Assembly: GCF_000296215.2 (NCBI RefSeq)
Contig: NZ_CP013949.1
Location: 4,519,501 to 4,583,500, forward strand
Direction of reading: 5' to 3'
Source: Bradyrhizobium sp. CCGE-LA001
GTDB taxonomy: Bacteria > Pseudomonadota > Alphaproteobacteria > Rhizobiales > Xanthobacteraceae
DNA: 64,000 bases
Positions 15,429 through 27,863 of this stretch are shown piece after piece. Position 1 is the first letter of the stretch. Every line of letters starts with the position of its first letter. The notes under the pieces are model-generated. The model had not been told where the DNA came from. It saw nothing but the letters and a program-made list of their open reading frames with translations, and ran no database searches. A program made the translations under genes and the position numbers.

Positions 15429-16867
15429 CCCGCCTCATCATCATCGGCACTGCCGCCGCGATCTTCGCGGTGGCAGGTGTCGCCCTGGTTACAAGCCGCG
15501 CCATGCAGCCTCAGCCAGATCCGGGCTTGCTGACCTCTGCCGCGCACGCTGCGGACGCGGGCGCACCGATCTATTTCAAGGATCCGGACGGCAAGCCGTT
15601 CTACTCGCTCACGCCCAGGAAGACCGCCGACGGCCGCGACTATCGCCCGGTGCGGGCGAGCGAGGACATCAGCTTCGACGACCCCGACGACGCGCCCGAG
15701 ACCATGACGGCCGAGGCGAAGAGCGATCGCAGGATCAAGTTCTACCGCAACCCGATGGGCCTGCCGGACACCTCGCCGGTGCCGAAGAAGGACCAGATGG
15801 GAATGGATTACATTCCCGTCTACGACGACGAGGACGCCGACGACGGTTCGATCAAGCTCTCGCCCGGCAAGATCCAGCGCAGCGGCGTCAAATCCGAGCC
15901 GGCCGAGCTGCGCCGGATCAGAACGCTGGTGCGCGCACCCGGCACGATCCAGCTCGATGAACGTCGCATATCGGTGGTCGCGATGCGTGCCGAGAGCTTC
16001 GTGCAGAAAGTCGCCGACGTCACCACCGGCAGCCGCGTCGCCAAGGGCCAGCCGCTGATGGAGATCTACAGCGCGGCGGTCTCGTCCGCGGCGGCCGAAT
16101 ATCTCGCGACGATCACCTCGAAGACGACGGCCGGCATCGAGCCCTATGGCCGCGGCTCCCGGCAGCGCCTCGTCAATCTCGACGTTCCCGAACCGGTCAT
16201 CACGGAGATGGAAAAGAACCGTTCGGTGCCGATCACCATCCCGTGGTCGTCACCGCGCGACGGCATCGTGCTCCAGCGCAACGCGGTCGAGGGCATGCGC
16301 GCCCAGCCCGGCGACGTGCTGTTCCGCATCGCAGACATCTCGCATGTCTGGGCGACGGTGGACGTGGCTGAGCGCGACCTCGGCAACATCGCCGTCGGCC
16401 AGTCGGTGAGATTACGGGCCCGTAGCTATCCCGGCCGGGAGTTCACGGGCCTGATCGGAGTGATCTATCCGCAGCTGAACAAGGAGACACGCACGGCGCG
16501 GGTACGAATTGAGCTGGCCAATGCCGACCTCGCATTGCTTCCCGACATGTATGTCGATGTCGAGATCGACACGGGCACGGCGGTGCCGGTGCTCAGCGTC
16601 GCCGAGAGCGCGCTGCTCGACACCGGCAGCCGGCAGGCCGTGCTGGTCGACAAAGGCCTGGGCCGTTTCGAGCCGCGCGAGGTCAAGCCCGGGCGGCGCG
16701 GCGACGGCTATGTCGAGATCCGCGACGGCCTTGCCGAGGGCGATTCCGTCGTGACCTCCGCCAACTTCCTGATCGACGCCGAGAGCAATCTGAAAGCTGC
16801 GCTGAAGGGTTTCGCCGAGCCCGGCACGATGCAGGACGGCGGCAAGGCAATGGGAGCCAAGCCATGA
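15425..16867 (+). CDS. CusB-like periplasmic adaptor of a Cu/Ag efflux pump
   Basis: A 480-residue membrane-fusion protein that bridges the inner-membrane RND pump and an outer-membrane channel. After an N-terminal anchor (residues 4-22), two short segments resemble the heavy-metal-binding domain of CusB: IYFKDPDGKPFYSL and, at about residues 105-133, FYRNPMGLPDTSPVPKKDQM then GMDYIPVY. The usual Cys ligands are absent but Met residues remain. The hairpin and lipoyl halves follow (SFVQKVADVTTGSRVAKGQPLMEIYS, then GIVLQRNAVEGMRAQPGDVLFRIADISHVW). Its stop overlaps the start of the CusA-like pump (16864). Confidence 0.9.
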   Translation: MTRLIIIGTAAAIFAVAGVALVTSRAMQPQPDPGLLTSAAHAADAGAPIYFKDPDGKPFYSLTPRKTADGRDYRPVRASEDISFDDPDDAPETMTAEAKSDRRIKFYRNPMGLPDTSPVPKKDQMGMDYIPVYDDEDADDGSIKLSPGKIQRSGVKSEPAELRRIRTLVRAPGTIQLDERRISVVAMRAESFVQKVADVTTGSRVAKGQPLMEIYSAAVSSAAAEYLATITSKTTAGIEPYGRGSRQRLVNLDVPEPVITEMEKNRSVPITIPWSSPRDGIVLQRNAVEGMRAQPGDVLFRIADISHVWATVDVAERDLGNIAVGQSVRLRARSYPGREFTGLIGVIYPQLNKETRTARVRIELANADLALLPDMYVDVEIDTGTAVPVLSVAESALLDTGSRQAVLVDKGLGRFEPREVKPGRRGDGYVEIRDGLAEGDSVVTSANFLIDAESNLKAALKGFAEPGTMQDGGKAMGAKP

Positions 16868-19800
16868 TCGCGCGCGTCATCGCATGGTCGGCACGCAACC
16901 TGCTGCTGGTGCTGTTCGGCACCGGCTTTGCCGCCGCCGCGGGCCTCTACGCCCTCCTGCATCTGCCGCTGGACGCCATTCCCGATCTCTCCGACACCCA
17001 GGTCATCGTCTACACCGAATACCAGGGACAGGCGCCGCAGGTGATCGAGGACCAGATCACCTATCCACTGACGACCGCCATGCTGACGGTGCCGAAATCG
17101 AAGGTGGTGCGCGGCTTCTCCTTCTTCGGCGTCTCCTTCGTCTACGTCATCTTCGAGGACGGCACCGACATCTACTGGGCGCGTTCGCGCGTGCTCGAAT
17201 TCCTCAACGGCGCGGCATCGAGGCTGCCGACCGGCGTGACGCCGACGATCGGCCCGGACGCCACCGGCGTGGGCTGGGTCTACCAGTACGCCGTGATGTC
17301 GAAGGAGCTGAACCTCGCGGAGACCCGGACCATCCAGGACTGGAACCTGAAATTCGCGCTGGCCAAGGCGGAAGGCGTCGCGGAGATCGCAAGCGTCGGC
17401 GGCTTCGTCAAACAGTACAACGTGATCCTCGATCCGCAGCGCATGCGCGATCTCGGCATCACGATGCAGAAGATGCGCGAGGCGATCCGGGCCAGCAATG
17501 CCGATGTCGGCGGCCGCACCGTCGAGCTGTCCGAGTTCGAATATGTCATCCGCGGCAGGGGTTATCTGAGAAACGTCGACGATCTCGGAAACATCGTGCT
17601 GAAGACCGACAACGGCACGCCGGTCAAGCTGCGCGACGTCGCCCGCATCGAGCTCGGCCCGGACGAGCGGCGCGGCATCGCCGAGCTCAATGGCGAGGGC
17701 GAGGTCGCGAGCGGCATCGTGCTCCAGCGCTTCGGCGTGAATGCGCTCGACGTGATCGAGAACGTCAAGAAGCGCTTTGCCGCGATCGCGACCAGCCTGC
17801 CGAAATCGGTCGAGATCGTTCCCGTCTACGACCGCTCGAACCTGATTTACGCCGCGATCGACACCCTGAGGCACACGCTGGTCGAGGAGAGCATCGTCGT
17901 GGCCCTCGTCTGCATCGTGTTCCTGCTGCATGTCCGCAGCGCGCTGGTCGCGATCCTGATGCTTCCCGTCGGCGTCCTGATGGCCTTCGGCGCCATGAAG
18001 CTGCTCGGGATCGGCTCCAACATCATGAGTCTCGGCGGCATCGCGATCGCGATCGGCGCCATGATCGACGCCGCGATCGTCATGATCGAGAACGCGCACA
18101 AGCACCTCGAACGCGCCGAGCCCGGCCGTTCGCGGCTCGCGATTCTGATCGAAGCTGCGGCCGAAGTCGGCCCTGCCCTGTTCTTCAGCCTCCTGATCAT
18201 CACCGTCTCGTTCATGCCGATCTTCACGCTGGAGTCTCAGGAAGGTCGCCTGTTCAGCCCGCTTGCCTTCACCAAGACCTTTGCGATGGCGGCAGCGGCG
18301 CTGCTGTCGGTGACCTTGGTGCCGGCGCTGATGGTGATCTTCGTTCGCGGCCGGATCATCCCGGAGCACAGCAATCCGATCAACCGATTCCTGATCTGGA
18401 TTTACCGCCCGGTGATATCGGGCGTACTGCGCGCCAAGATCGTGGTGATCCTGCTGGCCCTCGGCGTGCTCGCGGCTTCGGTCTGGCCGGCGCGGCAGCT
18501 CGGCACCGAATTCATGCCTAACCTCGACGAAGGCACCCTGCTCTACATGCCGACCACGCTACCCGGCATCTCCATGACCAAGGCTGCCGAGCTGATGCAG
18601 ACCCAGGACCGCATCATCCGGTCGTTCCCCGAGGTCGCCTCGGTCTATGGCAAGGCCGGCCGCGCGGCGACAGCAACCGACCCTGCGCCGTCGGAGATGT
18701 TCGAGACCATCGTCAATCTGAAGCCGAAAGCGGAATGGCGCGCAGGCATGACCGTCGACAGCCTGATCGCCGAGATGGACAAGGCGCTGCAGTTTCCCGG
18801 CGTCTCCAACGCCTGGACCATGCCGATCAAGGCCCGCATCGACATGCTCTCGACCGGCATCCGCACCCCCGTCGGCGTCAAGGTGATCGGCGCGGATCTC
18901 GCCGGGATCGACAAGCTTGCAAAGCAGGTCGAGCAGGTCCTCAAGGCCGTGCCCGGCACCTCCTCGGCCTATGCCGAGCGCGGCCTCGGCGGCTACTACC
19001 TCGAGATCACGCCGAACCGCGAGGCGCTGGCGCGCTACGGCATCGCGATTCAGGACGTGCAGGACACCATCGCAACCGCGCTCGGCGGCCAGACCGTGAC
19101 CACGACGGTGGAAGGGCGTCAGCGTTTCACGGTCAACATGCGCTACCCGCGCGACCTGCGCGACAATCCAAAGACGATCAGCAGCGACATCCTGGTGCCC
19201 ATGCCATCGGGCGGCGCCGTTCCCCTCGGCGAGGTTGCAACCGTGACGCCGGCACGCGGGCCGACGTCGATCCGGACCGAGAACGGCCAGCTCGCCACGT
19301 ACATCTATGTCGACATCCGCGACCGCGATCTCGGCGGCTACGTCACCGAGGCCCAGCGCGCGGTGCAGGCCAGCATCCAGTTCCCGCCCGGCTATTATCT
19401 AATCTGGAGCGGTCAATACGAGTATCTCGAGCGTGCCACCGCGCGGCTCAAGATCGTGGTGCCGGTGACGCTGCTGATCATCTTCCTGCTGCTCTATCTC
19501 AACTTCCGCTCGGTCACCGAGACGCTGATCGTCATGCTTTCGCTGCCATTCGCCCTCGTCGGCGGCCTCTGGCTGATGTGGTGGCTCGGGTTCAACCTGT
19601 CGGTCGCGGTCGCCGTCGGCTTCATCGCGCTGGCGGGCGTGGCAGCCGAGACCGGTGTCGTGATGCTGATCTATCTCAACCACGCGCTCGCCGAGACCCA
19701 GACGCGCTGCGCGCGCGCAGGCCGCCCGATGACACGCGACGATCTCTACGCCGCCATCATGGAGGGTGCAGTCGAGCGCGTCCGCCCGAAGATGATGACG

Positions 19801-20055
19801 GTGGTCGCGATCATGGCCGGCCTGTTGCCGATCATGTGGAGCAGCGGCGCGGGCTCGGAAATCATGCAGCGCATCGCGGTGCCCATGATCGGCGGCATGA
19901 TATCCTCGACCCTGCTGACGCTGATCGTGATTCCCGCGATCTTCGGGATCGTAAAAGGGATTGGGCTGCCGTCGTCACCCGGCACGAACGCAGGGCCCCC
20001 GCTCCACGTCGAAAGCCCCGCGCAACGCCGCGATGCACTGGAGCCCGCCCAATGA
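16864..20055 (+). CDS. CusA-type heavy-metal efflux RND pump (Cu/Ag predicted)
   Basis: A 1063-residue, 12-TM inner-membrane pump that exports metal ions using the proton gradient. The fourth helix carries GAMIDAAIVMIENAHKHLE, the signature of the monovalent-cation (Cu+, Ag+) group of heavy-metal RND pumps. The porter domain has TMPIKARIDMLSTGIRTPVG, the segment containing pore Met residues in CusA. MIARVIAWSARNLLLV begins the first helix. No outer-membrane partner gene lies directly beside it; the TolC-like gene at 21301 may serve both pumps. Regulation is unknown: no sensor or MerR gene lies in the window. Confidence 0.93.
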   Translation: MIARVIAWSARNLLLVLFGTGFAAAAGLYALLHLPLDAIPDLSDTQVIVYTEYQGQAPQVIEDQITYPLTTAMLTVPKSKVVRGFSFFGVSFVYVIFEDGTDIYWARSRVLEFLNGAASRLPTGVTPTIGPDATGVGWVYQYAVMSKELNLAETRTIQDWNLKFALAKAEGVAEIASVGGFVKQYNVILDPQRMRDLGITMQKMREAIRASNADVGGRTVELSEFEYVIRGRGYLRNVDDLGNIVLKTDNGTPVKLRDVARIELGPDERRGIAELNGEGEVASGIVLQRFGVNALDVIENVKKRFAAIATSLPKSVEIVPVYDRSNLIYAAIDTLRHTLVEESIVVALVCIVFLLHVRSALVAILMLPVGVLMAFGAMKLLGIGSNIMSLGGIAIAIGAMIDAAIVMIENAHKHLERAEPGRSRLAILIEAAAEVGPALFFSLLIITVSFMPIFTLESQEGRLFSPLAFTKTFAMAAAALLSVTLVPALMVIFVRGRIIPEHSNPINRFLIWIYRPVISGVLRAKIVVILLALGVLAASVWPARQLGTEFMPNLDEGTLLYMPTTLPGISMTKAAELMQTQDRIIRSFPEVASVYGKAGRAATATDPAPSEMFETIVNLKPKAEWRAGMTVDSLIAEMDKALQFPGVSNAWTMPIKARIDMLSTGIRTPVGVKVIGADLAGIDKLAKQVEQVLKAVPGTSSAYAERGLGGYYLEITPNREALARYGIAIQDVQDTIATALGGQTVTTTVEGRQRFTVNMRYPRDLRDNPKTISSDILVPMPSGGAVPLGEVATVTPARGPTSIRTENGQLATYIYVDIRDRDLGGYVTEAQRAVQASIQFPPGYYLIWSGQYEYLERATARLKIVVPVTLLIIFLLLYLNFRSVTETLIVMLSLPFALVGGLWLMWWLGFNLSVAVAVGFIALAGVAAETGVVMLIYLNHALAETQTRCARAGRPMTRDDLYAAIMEGAVERVRPKMMTVVAIMAGLLPIMWSSGAGSEIMQRIAVPMIGGMISSTLLTLIVIPAIFGIVKGIGLPSSPGTNAGPPLHVESPAQRRDALEPAQ

Positions 20056-20080
20056 GCGCAAATCGCACGATCGTGGGAGG

Positions 20081-20704
20081 TTATGACGACCTGACGAAGC
20101 TGCTGAACTGAAAGTTCTGCACCGATTGCCACGGCGTCACATGCCCATGCCGGCGATGATCGATCAACGTGAAGCCAGGGCCGAGCAGCGCTGCGATGCT
20201 GTCGGCACTGTGGCGCGTCACCGGCATGCCGCTGCACTTCTCCGGACCATCGACGGCAAATGTTCCGATGATGACGTGACCGCCGATCTTCACGGCCCGT
20301 CTGACAACGGCCACGTAGGCGGCTTGTTCTTCCGGCGCGTTGAGGAAATGAAATGCCGCGCGGTCGTGCCAGAGGTCGTATGTCCGCGTTGGTTGCCAGG
20401 CCGTCACGTCGGCCGCGATCCACGCCACCCCGTCGCTGGCGGCACCGAGCCGCGCCCGCGATGCCGCGAGCGCCGCATCGGATAAATCCAGCACGGTCAG
20501 GTCCGTATATCCCTTGGACAGGAGCGCATCGACCAGCCGGGACGCCCCGCCGCCGATATCGACGATCGAAGAGGTCGGCGCCGCGCCGGTCAGCGCGATC
20601 AGCTCGAGCGAGGGCGACGGAATCTCCTGAAACCAGCTCACCTCGCGTTCGCTCTTGCTCTCGTAAACGGCCTGCCAATGGGCCGCCCGGCTTGAACTCG
20701 TCAT
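20081..20704 (-). CDS. Class I SAM-dependent methyltransferase within the metal island
   Basis: A 207-residue cytoplasmic methyltransferase. SSIVDIGGGASRLVDALL is motif I, VLDLSDAAL is motif II and IAADVTAW is motif III. The DRAAFHFLNAPEEQAAYV segment and the PEKCSG motif near residue 160 are shared with a group of small methyltransferases whose substrates are not well defined. I chose the ATG at 20702-20704 (MTSSSRAAHW), preceded by GGAAAGGGCG; the frame to 20761 lacks support. It is transcribed against the pump genes and lies 26 bases from the CusA-like stop. A role in modifying metal or metalloid compounds is possible but unproven. Confidence 0.8.
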   Translation of the reverse strand: MTSSSRAAHWQAVYESKSEREVSWFQEIPSPSLELIALTGAAPTSSIVDIGGGASRLVDALLSKGYTDLTVLDLSDAALAASRARLGAASDGVAWIAADVTAWQPTRTYDLWHDRAAFHFLNAPEEQAAYVAVVRRAVKIGGHVIIGTFAVDGPEKCSGMPVTRHSADSIAALLGPGFTLIDHRRHGHVTPWQSVQNFQFSSFVRSS

Positions 20705-20879
20705 GACGCCCTTTCCATCATCTCGGCGCAGTTTGTCAGCTCCGACCATTGCAAGCTGCACAAGTTACAATTGCCGTCCCCGCCCGCGACATCAAGTTCC
20801 CCACACGTAACATTGTTGCGGGTCGACACTGTTCCCGTCGCCGTGCTAGGCCAACCTGACCGACACCGAGAGCAAATTC

Positions 20880-21245
20880 GTGTTCCTGCCCCGCCAGCCC
20901 GCCCTGTTTAGCCGCTTGCGCAACTGGCGCGGACTGCTGGCTGTGCTTGTTGCGGTGACCTATCTGTTCGCGGGCACCGCCCACGGGCTGTGCGACCTCG
21001 ACGTGACCAGCCCCGCCGGCGGCTCGGAGATCGCTTCTATTCTCGACGACGGCGCCGCAGGCCATGGCGACAACGCAGCGCTCGCCGGCCATCACTGCCA
21101 CGGCTGCTTCTCGGTCGCGGTGGCTCAGTCCGCGCCTGCGGCCGCATCGATGTTCCTTGTGTCGGCATCGCGCCCGCAGCCTGCACCCCGGCTCGCCGGA
21201 ATCATCCCCGATACCGACTCCCCGCCCCCCAAACATATTGCCTGA
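20880..21245 (+). CDS. Small secreted His/Cys-rich protein before the czc genes
   Basis: A 121-residue protein with a GTG start and a hydrophobic leader (RNWRGLLAVLVAVTYLFAGTAHG). The mature part contains a compact cluster of possible metal ligands (AGHGDNAALAGHHCHGCFSV), then a Pro-rich tail ending PPPKHIA. It precedes the czcC-like gene by 55 bases on the same strand and looks like a counterpart of the Cys-rich protein at 14509. Periplasmic zinc, cobalt or cadmium binding is a reasonable guess from its place in the operon. No named family is claimed. Confidence 0.7.
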   Translation: MFLPRQPALFSRLRNWRGLLAVLVAVTYLFAGTAHGLCDLDVTSPAGGSEIASILDDGAAGHGDNAALAGHHCHGCFSVAVAQSAPAAASMFLVSASRPQPAPRLAGIIPDTDSPPPKHIA

Positions 21246-21300
21246 ACGGATTGGTCGGGCGCCTCGCGCCCATTAGGTTCGTCCTTCACAGGTTGGTTTC

Positions 21301-22575
21301 ATGTTTCGCAGGGGAATGGCTGCGCGCCTCGCGTGCGCGGCGGCGTGCTTGATTGTCGGATCGGCACTTGTACCGGCTCACGCCCAGACTTTGACGATGC
21401 GCAGCGCCTTGTCGCGGGCGCTGGCCGCGAGCCCGCGGCTGACGGCGGCGGAGCGTGACGTCGGCATCGCCACGGGCCAGCGCATCCAGGCCGGCGCCCT
21501 GCTCAATCCGGAACTCACCTATGAGCAGGATGACTCGTTCGGCTCCGGCAGATATCGCGGGACGCGATCGGCCGAGACCACGCTCCAGATCAGCCAGGCC
21601 TTCGAGCTGTTCGGTAAGCGCGAGGCACGGATCGCGGCCGGGCAGGCCGGTATCGAAGTCGCCGCGATCCAGCGCAAGGCCGTCAGGCTGGAGGTGCTGT
21701 CCGAGACCGCGATCGCTTTTCTCAGCGTGCTCGGTGCACAGCGGCGCATCCAGATCCTCGACGAGCAGATCGCCGCGATCGACCGCCTGACGCCGCTGCT
21801 CCGCCGCCGCGTCGAGGCAGGAGCCTCCTCGCCGGCGGAGACCGGCCGCGCCGAGGTCGCCTCTGCGCTGGTCAAGGCGGACCGCGAGCGCCTCAAAGCG
21901 ACATTGGCGAGCGCGCGGCGCGAGCTTGCGGTGCTGATGGGCGATCCCGCGACCAAATTCGGCGAGGTCTCGGGCCGGCTCGACACCACCGGGCGGCCAC
22001 CGACGTTCCAGTCGGTCGTCGCCGCCATCGATGCCAATCCGCAATTGGTGCGCTGGACCGCGGTATACGCTCAGCGCAATGCCGAGCTGCTGCTCGCCCG
22101 GCTCAGGCCTTATCCCGACGTGCGGATCGCGGCCGGCTGGCGCCATTACAACGAAACCAACGACGATGCGGCGCGACTGACCGTCTCAGTGCCCATTCCC
22201 GTGTTCGACCAGAACCAGGGGAACATCCTCTCCGCGCAGGAAAGCCTCGCCAAGACCAAGGCCGAGCGCGAGGCCAACCGCAACGCGCTGATCGTGATCG
22301 CCGGCCGGGCCTACGACTCGCTCCAGGGCTCGCTGCGCGAGCTCGCCGTGCTGCGCGAGACCGCGATCCCCAAGGCTGTCGAAGCGTCCGATGCGATCGC
22401 GCAGGGTTACGGCCAGGGCCGCTTCACCCTGCTCGAAGTGCTGGACGCACAGGCGAGCGTGAGCCAGGCGCGGCTGCGCGAGCAGGAGGCGCTGCAGAAT
22501 TTCCATGCAGGCGTGGCCATCATCGAAGGCCTCGTCGGTAATCCCTTTGCGCTGGCCCGGGAGAGCGCCCGATGA
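21301..22575 (+). CDS. czcC: CzcC-like outer-membrane channel protein (TolC family)
   Basis: A 424-residue outer-membrane efflux protein, the third component of the Czc-type pump. A signal peptide (LACAAACLIVGSALVPAHAQ) is followed by two similar halves rich in long alpha-helices, typical of the TolC/CzcC trimer barrel and tunnel. Segments such as LTMRSALSRALAASPRLTAAE and VRLEVLSETAIAFLSVLGAQ mark the family's repeated helices. Its stop overlaps the start of the adaptor gene at 22572 (ATGA), so outer channel, adaptor and pump are co-translated. It probably also serves the nearby CusA-like pump, which lacks its own channel. Confidence 0.9.
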   Translation: MFRRGMAARLACAAACLIVGSALVPAHAQTLTMRSALSRALAASPRLTAAERDVGIATGQRIQAGALLNPELTYEQDDSFGSGRYRGTRSAETTLQISQAFELFGKREARIAAGQAGIEVAAIQRKAVRLEVLSETAIAFLSVLGAQRRIQILDEQIAAIDRLTPLLRRRVEAGASSPAETGRAEVASALVKADRERLKATLASARRELAVLMGDPATKFGEVSGRLDTTGRPPTFQSVVAAIDANPQLVRWTAVYAQRNAELLLARLRPYPDVRIAAGWRHYNETNDDAARLTVSVPIPVFDQNQGNILSAQESLAKTKAEREANRNALIVIAGRAYDSLQGSLRELAVLRETAIPKAVEASDAIAQGYGQGRFTLLEVLDAQASVSQARLREQEALQNFHAGVAIIEGLVGNPFALARESAR

Positions 22576-23541
22576 AGACGTCTTCCACCATCGTCGTGGC
22601 GATCGTGGCCGCCGCGCTCGGCGCCTACGGCTATTCCCTGCTCGCTGACAGCAAGCACGCGCACACCGAGCATGCTGAGCATTCCGAACACAAGAAGCCG
22701 AACGATCGCGTCGAGCAGGACGAGCACGGCGCCGACCGCATCCGCATCTCCGACGTCAAGCTGGCCGCGGCGGGCGTCACGCTGGCGGAAGCCGCAAGCG
22801 CGACACTGACCGACACGCTCGCCTTCAACGGCATCCTGCGCGCCAATCAGGAAGCCGTGGTGCAGGTCACGCCGCGCTTTCCGGGCATCGCCAAATCGAT
22901 CCTGAAGCGGATCGGCGACAAGGTCGGCAAGGACGATCTGCTAGCCGCGATCGAGAGCAACCAAAGCCTCACCGTCTACGAACTGAAGGCGCCGATCGCC
23001 GGCACCATCATCGAGCGCCAGATCTCGCTCGGCGAATACGCCTCCGAGCAGAAGCCGGCCTTCGTCGTCGCCGACCTCTCCAGCATCTGGGTCGACCTGT
23101 CGATCTACCGGCAGGACCTCCGGCGCGTGCGCCTCAACGACGAGGTGCTGATCGATCCCGACGACGGCCGCGGCGAGATCAAGGGCAAGATCTCCTACAT
23201 GGCGCCGATCGGATCGAGCGAGACCCAGACGGCGCTGGCGCGCGTGGTGCTGCCAAATCCGGACGGACGCCTGCGCCCCGGCCTGTTCGTCACGGCGCGG
23301 CTGATCCTCGCCGCGCGCGACGTCGCGGTCGCCGTGCGCCGAAGCGCGATCCAGACGCTGGAGAACAGGACCATCGTGTTCGTCCGCGAGGAGGGCGACA
23401 AGATCGAGGCGCGCCCGGTCGAGCTCGGGGATTCCGATCCGCGGTTCGTCGAGATCAAGGCTGGCCTTGCAGCCGGCGAGCACTATGTCGCGGAGAACAG
23501 CTTCGTCGTAAAGGCGGAGATGGGCAAGGGCGAGGCCGAGC

Positions 23542-23549
<8 letters not shown>
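22572..23549 (+). CDS. czcB: CzcB-like periplasmic adaptor
   Basis: A 325-residue membrane-fusion protein linking the CzcA-like pump to the outer channel. The N-terminal helix (residues 6-25) is followed by a His-rich stretch, KHAHTEHAEHSEHKK, likely to bind metal. The lipoyl-type half (VQVTPRFPGIAKSILKRIGDKVGKDDLLAAIES) and barrel segments (LSSIWVDLSIYRQDLRRV) follow in the usual order. At 325 residues it is on the short side for the family. Its stop overlaps the pump start at 23542 by 8 bases. Confidence 0.9.
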
Positions 23550-26760
<3,211 letters not shown>

Positions 26761-26762
26761 AG

Positions 26763-27740
26763 GTGGCCGGTCACGACCATCACGGACACCATCACCACGA
26801 TCATGGCCATTCGCATGATCATGTTCACGAGCACGGCCATGCTCACGGGCACGGGCACGTCCATGCGCCCGCGAGCTTCGGCAAAGCGTTCGCGATCGGC
26901 ATTTCGCTCAACATCGCGCTGGTCGTGGCCGAGGCGACTTACGGCTATATCGGCAACTCCACCGCCCTGCTCGCCGACGCCGGCCATAACCTGTCCGACG
27001 TGCTCGGCCTCGTCGTGGCCTGGGGCGCCTCGATCGCGGCGAAGCGCGCGCCGAGCGGCCGCTTCACCTACGGCTTGCGCGCCTCCACCATCCTGGCGGC
27101 GCTGGCCAATGCGGTCTTCCTGCTGGTCGCGACCGGCGCGATCGGCTGGGAGGCGATCCTGCGCCTGCAACAGCCCGAGCCGGTCGCAGGCATTACCGTG
27201 ATGGTGGTCGCCGGCATCGGCATCCTCATCAACGGCTTTACCGCCCTGCTGTTCGCGGGCGGACGCAAGGACGACATCAACATCGAAGGCGCTTATCTGC
27301 ACATGGCCGCCGACGCCGCGGTCTCGCTCGGCGTCGTGGTCTCGGCGGCGCTGATCATCTGGACCGGCTGGCTCTGGCTCGACCCCGTCACCAGCCTCGT
27401 CATCTGCGCCACCATCCTCTGGAGCACGAGCAGCCTCCTGCGCGGCTCCATCGACATGTCGATGGCAGCCGCTCCCAAGGGCACCGACCTCGCCGCGATC
27501 AGGGCGTTCCTGCTGGCCCGCCCCGGCGTGTCGGCGATCCACGATCTCCACGTCTGGCCGATCTCGACGACCGAGACGGCGCTGACCTGCCACCTCGTGA
27601 TGCCCGCGGGCACCGGCGACGCCTTCTTGATGGAGACGGCGCAGCTCCTCAAGACCTCATTCCGCATCGGCCACACCACGCTTCAGGTGGAAACGCATCC
27701 AGACAATGGCTGCGCACTGGCGCCGGATGATGTGGTGTGA
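26763..27740 (+). CDS. czcD: Cation diffusion facilitator with His-rich N-terminus (CzcD-like)
   Basis: A 325-residue six-TM inner-membrane antiporter that moves Zn, Co or Cd out of the cytoplasm, which complements the Czc pump. Its first 35 residues are extraordinarily His-rich (HDHHGHHHHDHGHSHDHVHE and further His pairs), a likely cytoplasmic metal trap. The metal site of the second and fifth helices is visible as ALLADAGHNLSD and LHMAADAAVSLG. The C-terminal domain carries HDLHVWPIS. The start is a GTG 2 bases after the czcA stop, with GGGGAG upstream inside czcA. Translation is probably coupled. Confidence 0.93.
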   Translation: MAGHDHHGHHHHDHGHSHDHVHEHGHAHGHGHVHAPASFGKAFAIGISLNIALVVAEATYGYIGNSTALLADAGHNLSDVLGLVVAWGASIAAKRAPSGRFTYGLRASTILAALANAVFLLVATGAIGWEAILRLQQPEPVAGITVMVVAGIGILINGFTALLFAGGRKDDINIEGAYLHMAADAAVSLGVVVSAALIIWTGWLWLDPVTSLVICATILWSTSSLLRGSIDMSMAAAPKGTDLAAIRAFLLARPGVSAIHDLHVWPISTTETALTCHLVMPAGTGDAFLMETAQLLKTSFRIGHTTLQVETHPDNGCALAPDDVV

Positions 27741-27758
27741 AGCGACTCTGCCTCCACG

Positions 27759-27847
27759 CCGTCATTGCGAGCGCAGCGAAGCAATCCAGACTGCTTCCGC
27801 GGAAATAGTCTGGATTGTTTCGTCGCAAGTGCTCCTCGCAATGACGG
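27759..27847. repeat. Foldback repeat, family 1 (full copy)
   Basis: An 89-base imperfect palindrome: CCGTCATTGCGAGCGCAGCG and GAAGCAATCCAGACTGC on the left mirror CTGGATTGTTTCG and CTCCTCGCAATGACGG on the right. A related, longer copy is at 52522-52644 and a half copy at 44867-44896. The element sits between the convergent ends of czcD and the methyltransferase gene. Confidence 0.85.
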
Positions 27848-27863
27848 CGGAGAGAGCTGCGGC

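Noticed and set aside
16708..18369. A 553-residue minus-strand frame rich in His and Asp opposite the CusA-like gene
   Set aside because: The apparent metal-binding look comes from reversed GC-rich codons of the pump gene; no independent support.
26763..26870. Repetitive CAC/CAT tract at the start of the cation diffusion facilitator gene
   Set aside because: It is the coding sequence of the His-rich N-terminus, not a separate repeat or CRISPR.
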